A stretch of DNA of 64,000 bases from Telmatobacter sp. DSM 110680 (GTDB taxonomy: Bacteria > Acidobacteriota > Terriglobia > Terriglobales > Acidobacteriaceae), in the NCBI RefSeq assembly GCF_039994875.1, contig NZ_CP121196.1, positions 1,488,001-1,552,000 of the forward strand, read 5' to 3'. Numbering within the stretch: the first letter of the stretch is position 1; every line of letters begins with the position of its first letter. Both the position numbers and the translations under genes were made by a program. Under the pieces are notes generated by a model. The model worked only from the letters and a program-made list of their open reading frames with translations. It ran no database searches and was not told the DNA's origin. Positions 1-8,599 of the stretch are shown here, piece by piece.

Positions 1-554
1 TCCGCATCCCCCAGCACCATCCTCCGCACTGAAGTCGCACCCACATACGTCGCGAGGTTAATCCCCATGCCCTGTTTCTCAAGCCGAGCAAAATACTCAC
101 GCAGAGTGTGCCAGTCCGGCGTGATGTGCAGATGCGCGTAGCCCGAGTGATCCGCCGTCAGCATCGCATCGTTCAACGGAGCCACCGAGCCGCCCTCGCC
201 CGTGATCTCCGTCGTGATTCCCTGGTAGATCTTCGACGGCAGCCGCGGATCAACAAGGATCGTCAACTCCGATTGCCCCAGCATGTCGATGAATCCGGGC
301 GCAACCACCTTTCCCTGCGCGTCAATCTTCTGTTTCGCCGCCGCGCCGCTCAAGTCGCCGATCGCCGCAATCCGCCCGTCGCGAATCCCCACATCCCCTG
401 AGTACCAGGGTGAACCCGTCCCATCGATTATCTGACCGTGCAGGATTACTACGTCGAAAGGTCCCTGCTTTTCCTGCTCTTGAGCGCCAAGCGCAATTGA
501 GCCCAACATTCCCACAGCACAAAACAGCGCAAAATTTCTGGCCATCGATAGCAT
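1..554 (-). CDS. D-aminoacylase / N-acyl-D-amino-acid deacylase-like amidohydrolase, 3' truncated by window edge
   Basis: Secreted or periplasmic amidohydrolase of which only the first ~184 residues are in the window. Reading from the ATG at 554 gives a signal peptide (hydrophobic stretch ending near ALGAQEQ), then the beta-sandwich lead-in typical of the family (IDGTGSPWYSGDVGIRDGR) and the strand leading to the metal site (GKVVAPGFIDMLGQSE). Family members normally have HxH-type ligands after GFID; here the text is MLGQSE, as in the D-aminoacylase subgroup where that site is altered. An AGAGGA ribosome site lies 5 nt upstream of the ATG. It is divergent from the bactofilin gene. D-aminoacylase is the best guess among related amidohydrolases. 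Confidence 0.72.
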   Translation of the reverse strand, partial: MLSMARNFALFCAVGMLGSIALGAQEQEKQGPFDVVILHGQIIDGTGSPWYSGDVGIRDGRIAAIGDLSGAAAKQKIDAQGKVVAPGFIDMLGQSELTILVDPRLPSKIYQGITTEITGEGGSVAPLNDAMLTADHSGYAHLHITPDWHTLREYFARLEKQGMGINLATYVGATSVRRMVLGDA

Positions 555-860
555 CAGGTTCCTCTTATGGTTCGAGTTTTTTAGGTAAATCACCGCGATT
601 CATCGGGTTTGCTCTCATGCGTGTTGTCACTGCTGGCTACCATATGACGTCCGTACTCTTGGCATTCGTGCAGAATCGCCCAATCGTCTTACAATAACGG
701 GAACAACCATGCTTGGTAAGTCCGGGCAAGGACTACCATAAGACAGTGAGGATGCAGTGCCCCTGCGAGCACGGGCCGCGTCCGCGAAATTTTACTCGGG
801 TCCCTTAGTGGCCCATGCCTTGGCACCCTCAGTCCCGTTAGGACAGAAAAGGAAATTGCA
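555..860. other. Divergent intergenic region
   Basis: About 300 bp between the divergent amidohydrolase and bactofilin genes. It should hold both promoters. I see no convincing -35/-10 pair, hairpin or short gene; the open frames here are short and lack ribosome sites. Confidence 0.5.
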
Positions 861-1370
861 TTGAGCGCTATGTGGAAACCCACCCAACAAGGCCAATCCC
901 CCTCTCCGACACCGACCCCCGAGCAGCCTTCTGCTCGTCCGGTGCCGGTGCAGCAGCCCACCATTGATACACCGCGCGCGGCCACATCTTCTGTCGGCGA
1001 GCAAGCCAGCATCAGCAAAGGCCTCTCCATCAAGGGCGAGATTACCGGCACTGAATCGCTCTTCATCGACGGCAAGGTCGAGGGCAGCATCAGCATTCCC
1101 GGCAATCGCGTCACTGTGGGCAAAAACGGCAATGTCACGGCCAGCATCAGCGCCCGCGAGATCGTCGTCCTTGGCAAACTCAAGGGCAACGTGAACGCCA
1201 CTGACCGCGTCGACATCCGTGCCGAAGGCGCCCTGACCGGCGACGTGGCGGCAGCCCGCATCAGCATTGAGGATGGCGCGTTCTTCAAGGGCGGCATCGA
1301 CATCCGCAAGCCCGATTCGAAGCCAACCGCCGTCCAGTCCGAACCCGCTAAGGTTGCGGCACACTCGTAA
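861..1370 (+). CDS. Bactofilin (polymer-forming cytoskeletal protein)
   Basis: 169-residue bactofilin (DUF583). The first ~48 residues are a Pro/Gln/Thr-rich disordered tail. The core runs from KGLSIKGEITGTESLFIDGK to about residue 155 and shows the regular strand-turn repeat (IDGKVEGSI, VTVGKNGNV, IVVLGKLKGNV, VDIRAEGAL, ISIEDGAFFKG) expected of the right-handed beta-helix. Family members polymerise without nucleotide and scaffold cell-wall or morphology proteins. The neighbour is the lipid II flippase, convergently transcribed, which fits a cell-envelope role. The TTG at 861 has AAGGAA 6 nt upstream; the ATG at 870 is an alternative. Confidence 0.88.
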   Translation: MSAMWKPTQQGQSPSPTPTPEQPSARPVPVQQPTIDTPRAATSSVGEQASISKGLSIKGEITGTESLFIDGKVEGSISIPGNRVTVGKNGNVTASISAREIVVLGKLKGNVNATDRVDIRAEGALTGDVAAARISIEDGAFFKGGIDIRKPDSKPTAVQSEPAKVAAHS

Positions 1371-1399
1371 GTCTCCGTAGCTCTCCTTGGGACCGCGCG

Positions 1400-1421
1400 G
1401 ACCCCTGCCCAGGCAGGGGTC
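1400..1421. terminator. Perfect palindrome between convergent genes
   Basis: GACCCCTGC-CCAG-GCAGGGGTC forms a 9-bp stem with a 4-nt loop between the convergent bactofilin and murJ genes. There is no long T-run, so it is a plausible bidirectional transcription barrier, not a textbook intrinsic terminator. Confidence 0.55.
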
Positions 1422-1497
1422 CCGGTGCCTTATGTCTCCTCACGTTCAATCCGGAGCGTGGCGGAGATCTGGGGGCCCGATCTCCATCTGGAAAGCA

Positions 1498-3183
1498 TCA
1501 AGCCAGGCGCAACCGCTTCATCATCACCTTGGGCAACGCAGACCCCGTCCTGGTCAGCACCCATAACGTGATCCCGCCCCAGAGCAAGCCACCCGCAAGC
1601 AGGACTGCCAAGTCGATCAAGCGCTGGTGACCAGTGATGTTCATTCTCGGAAACAGTTCGCCGGCCATCCACGAAAACACAATCCAGGTAATGGCACCGC
1701 CCGTCAGCGCCGCAGCCACGCAGCGCGCCATTTCGCGATAGTCGAGGCTCGCGAGCGAGACCATCTTCCGCTGATGCAGAAGAAAACCGATAGTCAGCGT
1801 CTGCAGTCCAATCCCCAGGTCTGAAGCAAATGCCAGTCCCATCGCTCCGTAACCGCGGAAAAAACCTGCATAAATCGGCAGTGAGATCAGCGTAATGATG
1901 GTTCCAGCCACCATCGGCGCAAATGTATTGCCCGCGGCATAAAACGCGCGCGAGTAAATGGACTGCGCAGACCACAAAAACAGCGAGATAGAAAACACCG
2001 CAAAGTACGCCGCGCATTCACGCGCATCCGCCGTGGAAAATCGCCCGCCCACAAACAGCAAATCAATCGCCGGTTTTCCGAGCGCGATCATCCCTGACGC
2101 TGCGAGCAATCCCATACAAGTTACGCGAGACACCGAATCCGCCACCGCGCTGGCAAATTCAAATCGCTGCTTCTTTGCCCACAAACTCGCGAAAAAGGGC
2201 ATCGAAGCTGCCCCCGCAGCCTGCGCCAGCATCGACATCGGTGCAGTGAACAACCGCTTCGCATACGTCATCAGCGAAATCGCCCCGCTTGTATTGGAGG
2301 CAAAATGCGCGATGATCCAGTTGTCCGCCGTCACCAGCGATACTCCGATGATCAACGGCAGGGAAAGCCGCACCCATTCGTGCAATCCCTCGTCATGCCA
2401 GTCGAGTATCGGTCTGTAGCGGACCCCCGCTCGCCGTGCAAAAACCGCATTCAGCAGAAACGGCCCCAGTAGCGCACCAGCCACTGTTCCGAGGGCAAGC
2501 GAGGAGATACCCAGTCGTTTCACCAGCAGGATGCCTCCGACGATTGTGCCCAGGTTGTAGATAAGAGGTGTAATCGCTTGAATGGTGAATCGTTTCCGCA
2601 CCAGCAGCACCGCGCCAAAAACTCCACCCGCAAAAAAGAACAGCTGCGCCGGAAGTAGAATCCGCGTAAGGCTGACGCACAAGGCGGCTTTCTTTTCATC
2701 GAATCCACTGAACCACCAATGCACATACCAAGGCGCCAAAATCTCAGCCAGCACCAGCGCTCCGCCCAGCACCAGGAACATTGTTGTCAAAATCACGGAT
2801 AGCGACCGCGTGCCCTCTTCTTCCCGGCCCGAATCCCTGTAACGCGTGAGAATGGTGACAAAGGTGATCGAAGCGGCCCCGCCTACCAGGAAGTACGAGA
2901 TCATGTCCGGCAGTTGAAATGCCGCCAGGAACGCATCCGCCTCCATGCCGCGTCCGAACACCCAGGCGATGTACATGTTCCGCACCAGCCCGAACACGCT
3001 CGACAGAAACGTCGACGCCATCAGCACCACCGTGGCGGTAAATGCCGTATGAGCATGCGAGGGCCGCAGAACGCGCATGACCCGCGACATCCTAGTTGGT
3101 TTGTCGGCCGGACGCGATTGAGTTGGCTGGGATTCTTCCACTGCAGTCGATTCTACCGGGGTGAAGATTGCAGTGCGGCGCAA
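1498..3183 (-). CDS. murJ: Lipid II flippase MurJ (MviN family)
   Basis: 561-residue multi-spanning membrane protein of the MOP superfamily, which moves undecaprenyl-linked lipid II across the inner membrane for peptidoglycan synthesis. Recognisable blocks are FLSSVFGLVRNMYIAWVFG near the first helix, AFQLPDMISYFLVGGAAS, and ARRAGVRYRP in the middle. About 14 hydrophobic segments fit the family. The TTG start at 3183 gives a ~50-residue hydrophilic tail; an internal ATG at 3090 (MSRVMRVLRP) is a reasonable alternative. It is divergent from the prolyl oligopeptidase gene and convergent with the bactofilin gene. Confidence 0.9.
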   Translation of the reverse strand: MRRTAIFTPVESTAVEESQPTQSRPADKPTRMSRVMRVLRPSHAHTAFTATVVLMASTFLSSVFGLVRNMYIAWVFGRGMEADAFLAAFQLPDMISYFLVGGAASITFVTILTRYRDSGREEEGTRSLSVILTTMFLVLGGALVLAEILAPWYVHWWFSGFDEKKAALCVSLTRILLPAQLFFFAGGVFGAVLLVRKRFTIQAITPLIYNLGTIVGGILLVKRLGISSLALGTVAGALLGPFLLNAVFARRAGVRYRPILDWHDEGLHEWVRLSLPLIIGVSLVTADNWIIAHFASNTSGAISLMTYAKRLFTAPMSMLAQAAGAASMPFFASLWAKKQRFEFASAVADSVSRVTCMGLLAASGMIALGKPAIDLLFVGGRFSTADARECAAYFAVFSISLFLWSAQSIYSRAFYAAGNTFAPMVAGTIITLISLPIYAGFFRGYGAMGLAFASDLGIGLQTLTIGFLLHQRKMVSLASLDYREMARCVAAALTGGAITWIVFSWMAGELFPRMNITGHQRLIDLAVLLAGGLLWGGITLWVLTRTGSALPKVMMKRLRLA

Positions 3184-3301
3184 TGCAATGAGGAGTAAAC
3201 ATGCGGTGCCAACGGCGTCACCTCATGGCCGCGACTCACAATCATCACTGAGCGCGCGTTTAGCCATTTGCCCCGCGTATCCTTTCCGTAGGGGGTTCTC
3301 G

Positions 3302-5485
3302 ATGCGGCGCATCGCTGGTCTCGTATTCATCCTTCTCCTCGGCTACACCGCTCTCGCGCAGTCCATCCATGGCCGCGACGGCACCTCCCTCCCTGCACCA
3401 CCCGCAGTCGAACCGAACCCGGTCATCGACAACTATTTCGGTACCAAAATCACCGACAATTATCGTTGGCTTGAAGATGCGAAGAGCACAGAGACCCGTT
3501 CCTTCATCGACGAACAGAACGCCTATACCACGCGCTACCTCAAACAGAACCACCTCCGCAACCAGGTGCAGGACGATCTCGATCCGCTGGAACACACCTC
3601 CCGCTGGTCGATCCCCATCCAGCGCGCAGGCAACTATTACTTCATGAAGCGTCTTGCCGGCGAAGAACAGGCTTCCATCTACATGCGTCACGGCTGGACA
3701 GGCGCATCCAACGCCCAGCACGGAGCCATCTCACCACCTAAAGACGAACGCCTCGTCGATCCCGCCGCCTTCAGTCGCGATCCCAACACCTCTGTCCGTC
3801 TCGCCGATGTCTCGCGCGATGGCATGTTTCTCGCCTACCAGGTTCGCCAGGGTGGTGCCGACGAGGCAACCGTCCGCATCTACGGCCTCGCGAAAAAGAA
3901 GCCATTGGAAGATGAACTCCCGGCCGGAATTTACTACTCCATCGTCTTCACACCGGACGGCAAAGGCATCTACTACGCGCGCAACGATCGCAAAGGAACT
4001 CTTCTCTACTTACACATCATTGGCATGCGCACTGCCGCCGACAAGCTCATCTTCGGTCGCGAATTTCATGGTGAACTTCTCGGCCCCATCGACCTCTTTC
4101 GAGCTGAAATCACCGACGACGCCCATTACCTCGTCATCAGCATCGAGCGTGGCGTTCCTGCCAAGCGTGTCGACATCTGCTTCCGCGATCTGACAAAGCC
4201 CGGTTCACCGTTCGAAGTTCTCGTGTGGGGCCTCGACTCGCGGTTCGCAACCATCTATGCGAGGGGCGCCTGGTACATTCGCACCGACTACAACTCTCCC
4301 AACGGCCGCATCCTCCGCGCCGACCCGGGCATCATGCCCGAAGCGTGGAAATCCATCGTGCCCGAAGGCAAGGATGTCATCGAGACGTTCTCCATCGTCG
4401 GCAGCAAGATTTACGTCAAGCGCCTCCGCGACGTGAAGTCTGAAACCAGTGTCTATACCCTCGATGGCAAGTCTGCAGGCGCCATCGACTACGAAGGAAT
4501 TGGCTCAGCCTCTGGCGTCTCCGGCCGACCTTCCGATCGCTACGGTTTCTTCAGCTTCGAGTCCTACATTCAGCCGCCCACCATCTATCGCATCGACACA
4601 ACCACCGGCAAGCGCGAACTTTTCGCCGAACCCAAAACCCCCTTCGACACCGCGCAGTATGAGCTCAAGCAGGTCTTCTTCAAATCAAACGACGGCACCC
4701 AAATTCCTATGTTCATCGCCGGCAAGAAGGGCCTCCCGCAGGATGGATCAGCCCGTCTGCTCATGACCGGCTACGGCGGCTTCAACCTCAGCGAGACGCC
4801 AACTTGGAATCCTGCGTGGGCCTGGTGGATTCAGCAGGGCGGGTACTTCGCCGTTCCCAACATGCGGGGCGGTGGCGAATACGGCGAAAGCTGGCACGAA
4901 CAAGGTATGTTCGAGAAAAAGCAGAACGTCTTCGACGACTGGTTTGCGGCGGCCCGCTATCTCATTGATCAGAAGTACACATCGCCGCAGCACTTCGCCA
5001 TCACTGGCCGCTCCAATGGCGGCCTGCTTATGGGAGCGTCCATCGCCCAGCATCCGGAATTATTTTCTGCCGTGTGGTGCGGCTATCCCCTGCTCGACAT
5101 GCTGCGCTATCAAAAATTCGAACAGGGTCCCCACTGGACCACCGAGTATGGTTCTGCCGAAAACGAAAAGCAGTTTCCATATCTATACAAATATTCGCCC
5201 TATCAGAACGTGAAGCCACGCGCCGATTATCCAGCAGTAATGTTCTTCACCGGCGACAGCGACACTCGCGTGGATCCGCTCCACGCTCGCAAGATGACTG
5301 CACTGCTCCAGAGCGTCTCCACCAGCGGCCGTCCCGTGCTACTCCACTACAGCCTCGCGGGCGGTCACTCCGCAGGCGTTAGCGTCGAACAGCAGATCCA
5401 GGACGATGCCGACCAACTCGCATTCCTATGGACAGAGACGGGCACTCCCGCAAAAACCAAGACAAATAGAGACAGCGCGAAATAA
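3302..5485 (+). CDS. Secreted prolyl oligopeptidase family serine peptidase (S9A)
   Basis: 727-residue exported endopeptidase that cleaves after proline in short peptides. A signal peptide (RRIAGLVFILLLGYTALAQS) is followed by the N-terminal lid start (DNYRWLED), a seven-bladed propeller region and the alpha/beta hydrolase domain. The triad is visible: Ser571 in GRSNGG, Asp654 in GDSDTRVDP and His689 in GGHSAG. MRGGGEYGESWH before the nucleophile is also a family hallmark. The ATG at 3302 is chosen because an AGGGGG site precedes it and it starts exactly at the signal peptide; the frame stays open upstream to 3161 but that part has no export signal. Confidence 0.93.
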   Translation: MRRIAGLVFILLLGYTALAQSIHGRDGTSLPAPPAVEPNPVIDNYFGTKITDNYRWLEDAKSTETRSFIDEQNAYTTRYLKQNHLRNQVQDDLDPLEHTSRWSIPIQRAGNYYFMKRLAGEEQASIYMRHGWTGASNAQHGAISPPKDERLVDPAAFSRDPNTSVRLADVSRDGMFLAYQVRQGGADEATVRIYGLAKKKPLEDELPAGIYYSIVFTPDGKGIYYARNDRKGTLLYLHIIGMRTAADKLIFGREFHGELLGPIDLFRAEITDDAHYLVISIERGVPAKRVDICFRDLTKPGSPFEVLVWGLDSRFATIYARGAWYIRTDYNSPNGRILRADPGIMPEAWKSIVPEGKDVIETFSIVGSKIYVKRLRDVKSETSVYTLDGKSAGAIDYEGIGSASGVSGRPSDRYGFFSFESYIQPPTIYRIDTTTGKRELFAEPKTPFDTAQYELKQVFFKSNDGTQIPMFIAGKKGLPQDGSARLLMTGYGGFNLSETPTWNPAWAWWIQQGGYFAVPNMRGGGEYGESWHEQGMFEKKQNVFDDWFAAARYLIDQKYTSPQHFAITGRSNGGLLMGASIAQHPELFSAVWCGYPLLDMLRYQKFEQGPHWTTEYGSAENEKQFPYLYKYSPYQNVKPRADYPAVMFFTGDSDTRVDPLHARKMTALLQSVSTSGRPVLLHYSLAGGHSAGVSVEQQIQDDADQLAFLWTETGTPAKTKTNRDSAK

Positions 5486-5546
5486 TCTCGGTTTACCTCG
5501 GTGCTCGGATTCGGTCGCCGAAACCGCGATTCCGTTCTGAATAAGG

Positions 5547-5564
5547 GCATGACCTCAGTCATGC
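5547..5564. repeat. Short hairpin downstream of the S9 peptidase gene
   Basis: GCATGAC-CTCA-GTCATGC is a 7-bp stem about 60 bp after the peptidase stop codon. It may act in termination or mRNA stability, but no T-run follows. Confidence 0.3.
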
Positions 5565-5732
5565 TTAATCGCGACAAGCGATGAAGGCTTCGGCCGCTGA
5601 GTATTTCGCTGTAACATCGACGATGTCCCATTTTGAAACTTGCAAAAATCTTTTCAAATCCGGGAATCCCAGCGCTCGGCACATTACGAAATCTACTGAA
5701 TCTGCTTTAGCCCCCGCCTATCCTCATAGGCG

Positions 5733-6272
5733 ATGTCCGAATCAGTACAAACCCCGACGACGAAGAGCGCGAGTAGCTTCGCCAGCCTCCTCGAATCGTT
5801 CACCGGGGCGGCCAAAAAGACCAATCAGCTATGGGATGACAGCTTACTCTCTGACGATGTCGCCACCATCACCTACGAGCAGGCTCTCCGCTCTCACCGT
5901 CGTGTTCCGCCTGCTTCTCCATTGCGCGAAAGCGAATCTCAATCCGCAGCAGCAATTGCGATACCGCAACCACGCCCCCTCTCGGCCCCCAGAAGATGCA
6001 AGTCTGCCAGCATCACCATTCGACTTACGAAGGAAGAAGAAGCTCAACTTCACCAGCGTGCGGCCGCTGCGCATCTCAGCGTCTCTGCCTACCTGCGCTC
6101 CTGCATCTTCGAAGCCGAAAGCCTGCGCGCACAGGTCAAGGAAGCCTTGTCGCAGATGAGATCGACGATTACGGAAGAGAAAAAAGTCTGCCAGAAAGAA
6201 TCATCGGAGCAGGCGTCGAGTTGGCGCTCGCGATTTCTTCCACGGTGGTCACGGGATCGCGAGTCGGCCTGA
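5733..6272 (+). CDS. Uncharacterised protein with MobC-like ribbon-helix-helix region
   Basis: 179-residue soluble protein. Residues 1-85 are low in predicted structure. A basic segment then leads into SITIRLTKEEEAQLHQRAAAA and LSVSAYLRSCI, which resembles the ribbon-helix-helix DNA-binding fold of relaxosome accessory (MobC-like) proteins, followed by an amphipathic helix (SLRAQVKEALSQM). No relaxase, plasmid or phage gene is near, so a mobilisation role is not supported; a chromosomal DNA-binding protein is more likely. The ribosome site is weak. It converges on the RlmI-type gene, leaving about 30 bp between the stop codons. Confidence 0.65.
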   Translation: MSESVQTPTTKSASSFASLLESFTGAAKKTNQLWDDSLLSDDVATITYEQALRSHRRVPPASPLRESESQSAAAIAIPQPRPLSAPRRCKSASITIRLTKEEEAQLHQRAAAAHLSVSAYLRSCIFEAESLRAQVKEALSQMRSTITEEKKVCQKESSEQASSWRSRFLPRWSRDRESA

Positions 6273-6301
6273 TTCACATCGCAGCGCGATCCGGAAGCGC
6301 C

Positions 6302-7774
6302 TTACTCCACTTCCAACACCAGGCACTTGAGGTATTCGGTCTCCGGCAGATTCAACACCACCGGATGGTCGAGCGCTGCCCCTCGTCTCTCCAGCAACCG
6401 CACCCGCCGATGCGCATCAGAAGCTGCTGCGGCGACCGCGCCCACCAGATCCTTCCACCCCACATGATGACTGCACGAACAAGTGATCAGCAGTCCACCC
6501 GGTCGCGCCATCTTCAGCGCACGCAGATTCAGCTCTTTATAACCGCGCAGCGCTCCCTCCACCGCACGCTGTGTCTTCGCAAATGCCGGAGGATCGAGCA
6601 CGATCGTGTCATACTTCTCTCCACCCTCTGACCAGTCGCGGAGAATATCAAACGCGTCGCCCGCGACCCAGTCCACGTCCGCCTTCAACCGCTCCCGATT
6701 CGCCACGAGATTCTGCTCAGCCACTTCAAGTGACGCACGCGACGCATCGATGCCCGTTACGGTTTTGCATACTGTGGCCAGATGCAGAGCGAATCCACCT
6801 TGATAGCAACAGACATCCAGCGCGCGTCCCGTAGTGCCAAGACGTTCCGCCCACTCCCGCGCAGCTTTGTAGTTGGCACGTTGATCGAGAAAGGCACCCG
6901 TCTTCTGTCCCGCATCCGCGTCGAAATGAAACACCAGACCATTCAACCGGAAGTGCGAACCCAGATGTGCCTTGCTGTCTTTTTCAGCTGACTCTGCGCC
7001 GCGCAAATAAAGTGCCTCCGCGGTTGGGGCCGACAGCCCCTCTAACTCACGCATCCGCGGATCAGGCCGTTCCACAATTGCAACCGGAGCCAGTTCCTCG
7101 CGCAGCACGCGCACGCACACATCGCGCACTGCCGCAGAATCCAGTCCCTTGGTCAGCAGTTGCAGAATCACCAGCTCGCCGTATTTGTCGACGACCAATC
7201 CCGGCAGTTCGTCCGCCTCGCTGAAGCAAAGCCGGCAAGCATCCGTCTCCGCCGTGAGCATTGGCCTGCGCCGCGCAATCGCAATGCGAAGCCGCTCAGC
7301 CAGAAGCTTCAGCCACTTCGCCTCACCGACCGCCTCCCGAGACACCAGGCGCAGCGCGATCTGCGAAGCCGGGCTATAGAGCGCAGTCCCAAGCAGCAAT
7401 CCGCGACTATCCGCCACGGGCAGCAATGCAGGGGCGCCACCTTCGCCCGCATTCAGCGATTCCACATCCGATGCGTATACCCACACATGCCCCGCACGCA
7501 GCCGATCTGCCGCACGCCTGCTGATACGCGCACCCACTCCGTGCTCCTGCGTATTTGGCTTGCCCGTTCCCGGTCGATCCGTCCCGCGTTGCTGTGGGCG
7601 GTTAGCTTTGCCTGGTGGTTTAACTGCAGAGTAGGGAACTCGCTTCGGCTCGTGTACTGCGGACCTCTCGTCGGGCCGCCGCTTATCATCCGTGCGGTGG
7701 AAAGGCGCCTTCGGCTTGGTTGCCGTCGGCGCCTTCTCGTTCTTCGCAGGTCCCGGTCGTTTTGCCTTCGTCAT
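6302..7774 (-). CDS. Class I SAM-dependent rRNA methyltransferase, RlmI-like
   Basis: 490 residues. The first ~80 are a Lys/Pro/Arg-rich extension absent from E. coli RlmI. A PUA-type RNA-binding domain follows (RISRRAADRLRAGHVWVYASD), then an RMT/THUMP-like linker, then a Rossmann methyltransferase with DVCCYQGGFALHLA (SAM loop), GIDASRASLEVAE and the catalytic-loop DPPAFAK. The family methylates C5 of cytosine in 23S rRNA (m5C1962 in E. coli). The basic extension could aid RNA binding or the true start may be internal near the PUA domain. The next gene on the same strand upstream is the cytochrome. Confidence 0.85.
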   Translation of the reverse strand: MTKAKRPGPAKNEKAPTATKPKAPFHRTDDKRRPDERSAVHEPKRVPYSAVKPPGKANRPQQRGTDRPGTGKPNTQEHGVGARISRRAADRLRAGHVWVYASDVESLNAGEGGAPALLPVADSRGLLLGTALYSPASQIALRLVSREAVGEAKWLKLLAERLRIAIARRRPMLTAETDACRLCFSEADELPGLVVDKYGELVILQLLTKGLDSAAVRDVCVRVLREELAPVAIVERPDPRMRELEGLSAPTAEALYLRGAESAEKDSKAHLGSHFRLNGLVFHFDADAGQKTGAFLDQRANYKAAREWAERLGTTGRALDVCCYQGGFALHLATVCKTVTGIDASRASLEVAEQNLVANRERLKADVDWVAGDAFDILRDWSEGGEKYDTIVLDPPAFAKTQRAVEGALRGYKELNLRALKMARPGGLLITCSCSHHVGWKDLVGAVAAAASDAHRRVRLLERRGAALDHPVVLNLPETEYLKCLVLEVE

Positions 7775-7826
7775 CTCGCTCCCTCGGGCTCGTCGCCTTT
7801 GCCGGGAGCAGTATGGCCGCCGGCGG

Positions 7827-8255
7827 TTACTTTACCTGAATGCTTTGCAGGTAGCGAGTCAGATTGCTGATTCTGAGTTGCTTGTCCTGAACGTTCGCCC
7901 GGTTCATACTACCAAGGATCGGTCCCCATATAGGCATCGTTGCCGTTCCGTGCGCCGGCACTTCCGCACCAAACTGCAGAATCGCGGCTACATGCGCGTC
8001 AGGGAATTTTCCTTGGTTGTTCTTCTGGATTACCGTCAGATCAGTCGGCTGACTCTTGAGCGAAGCAGCTACCGGCCCATGGCCTTTGCCGTCAGTACCA
8101 TGGCATGGAGCGCAATAGCTCGTGTACATCTGCTTCGCGTCGGTCGAAGCGGTTCTGTCGACCGGTATGACTACTTTGGATGGTGCTTGATCTGCAAAGC
8201 TCAAGCTCGCCGCCAGCAATGTGGCCGCAGCTGTAACTGAGAGGGCTTTCAGCAT
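7827..8255 (-). CDS. Small class I cytochrome c
   Basis: 142-residue periplasmic electron carrier. A signal peptide (LKALSVTAAATLLAASLSFA) is followed by one heme-binding motif CAPCH (Cys48, Cys51, His52) and a likely axial Met107 in TATMPIWGP. The length and single heme match mono-heme class I cytochromes such as the soluble domains that feed terminal oxidases. The ATG has GAGGAA 5 nt upstream. It has its own apparent promoter and stands beside the Rel gene, which is divergent, so no redox partner is evident nearby. Confidence 0.85.
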   Translation of the reverse strand: MLKALSVTAAATLLAASLSFADQAPSKVVIPVDRTASTDAKQMYTSYCAPCHGTDGKGHGPVAASLKSQPTDLTVIQKNNQGKFPDAHVAAILQFGAEVPAHGTATMPIWGPILGSMNRANVQDKQLRISNLTRYLQSIQVK

Positions 8256-8599
8256 AAATTCCTCGGTTCTGGACCTCTAGTCCGTTCGTCACTCTACTCC
8301 CGTTTCATACACGACCGGCAGTGATGGCGAACACAATCTCAACTACCTAAAGGTGTGAAGTTATAAGCAAATTTAGTTAATAACGCAATAGAAATTGCTC
8401 TTTTACTTAATATCATTAGTCAATTGACCTATTATCCCGATCCGCGATTCCGGCCGCAAGAACGACTCAATCGATTCCCGCCGGGTCGTGACCTTGCGAT
8501 GTGGTCGCCGCACATGTGCGATGACCTTCCTGATTGCAATGCGGGTCACCCGTCCTTGCGGGTTCAGGCGTGCGCAACGATTGCGGCCTATAATGAAGT
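8256..8599. other. AT-rich divergent intergenic region between cytochrome and rel genes
   Basis: 344 bp. The part from about 8355 to 8440 is strongly AT-rich against a GC-rich background, as expected for promoters. One promoter for the minus strand is annotated separately; I cannot place a convincing one for the plus strand. Confidence 0.5.
8360..8388 (-). promoter_or_regulatory. Putative sigma70-type promoter of the cytochrome c gene
   Basis: On the minus strand TTGCGT (8388-8383) and TATAAC (8365-8360) are separated by exactly 17 nt. The -10 matches 5 of 6 consensus bases, the -35 only 3 of 6. Transcription would begin near 8352, about 97 nt before the start codon. Confidence 0.45.

Noticed and set aside
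689..1364. Long minus-strand frames opposite the bactofilin gene
   Set aside because: High-GC antisense shadows with repetitive Ala/Arg/Asp text; the plus-strand protein is a clear bactofilin.
5581..6159. 192-residue plus-strand frame overlapping the ribbon-helix-helix gene
   Set aside because: Arg/Pro/Ser-rich shadow with no domain, while the overlapping frame shows a recognisable helix pattern.
5733..6272. Plasmid mobilisation function for the MobC-like protein
   Set aside because: No relaxase, oriT-like sequence or other plasmid gene is near; only the fold resemblance remains.
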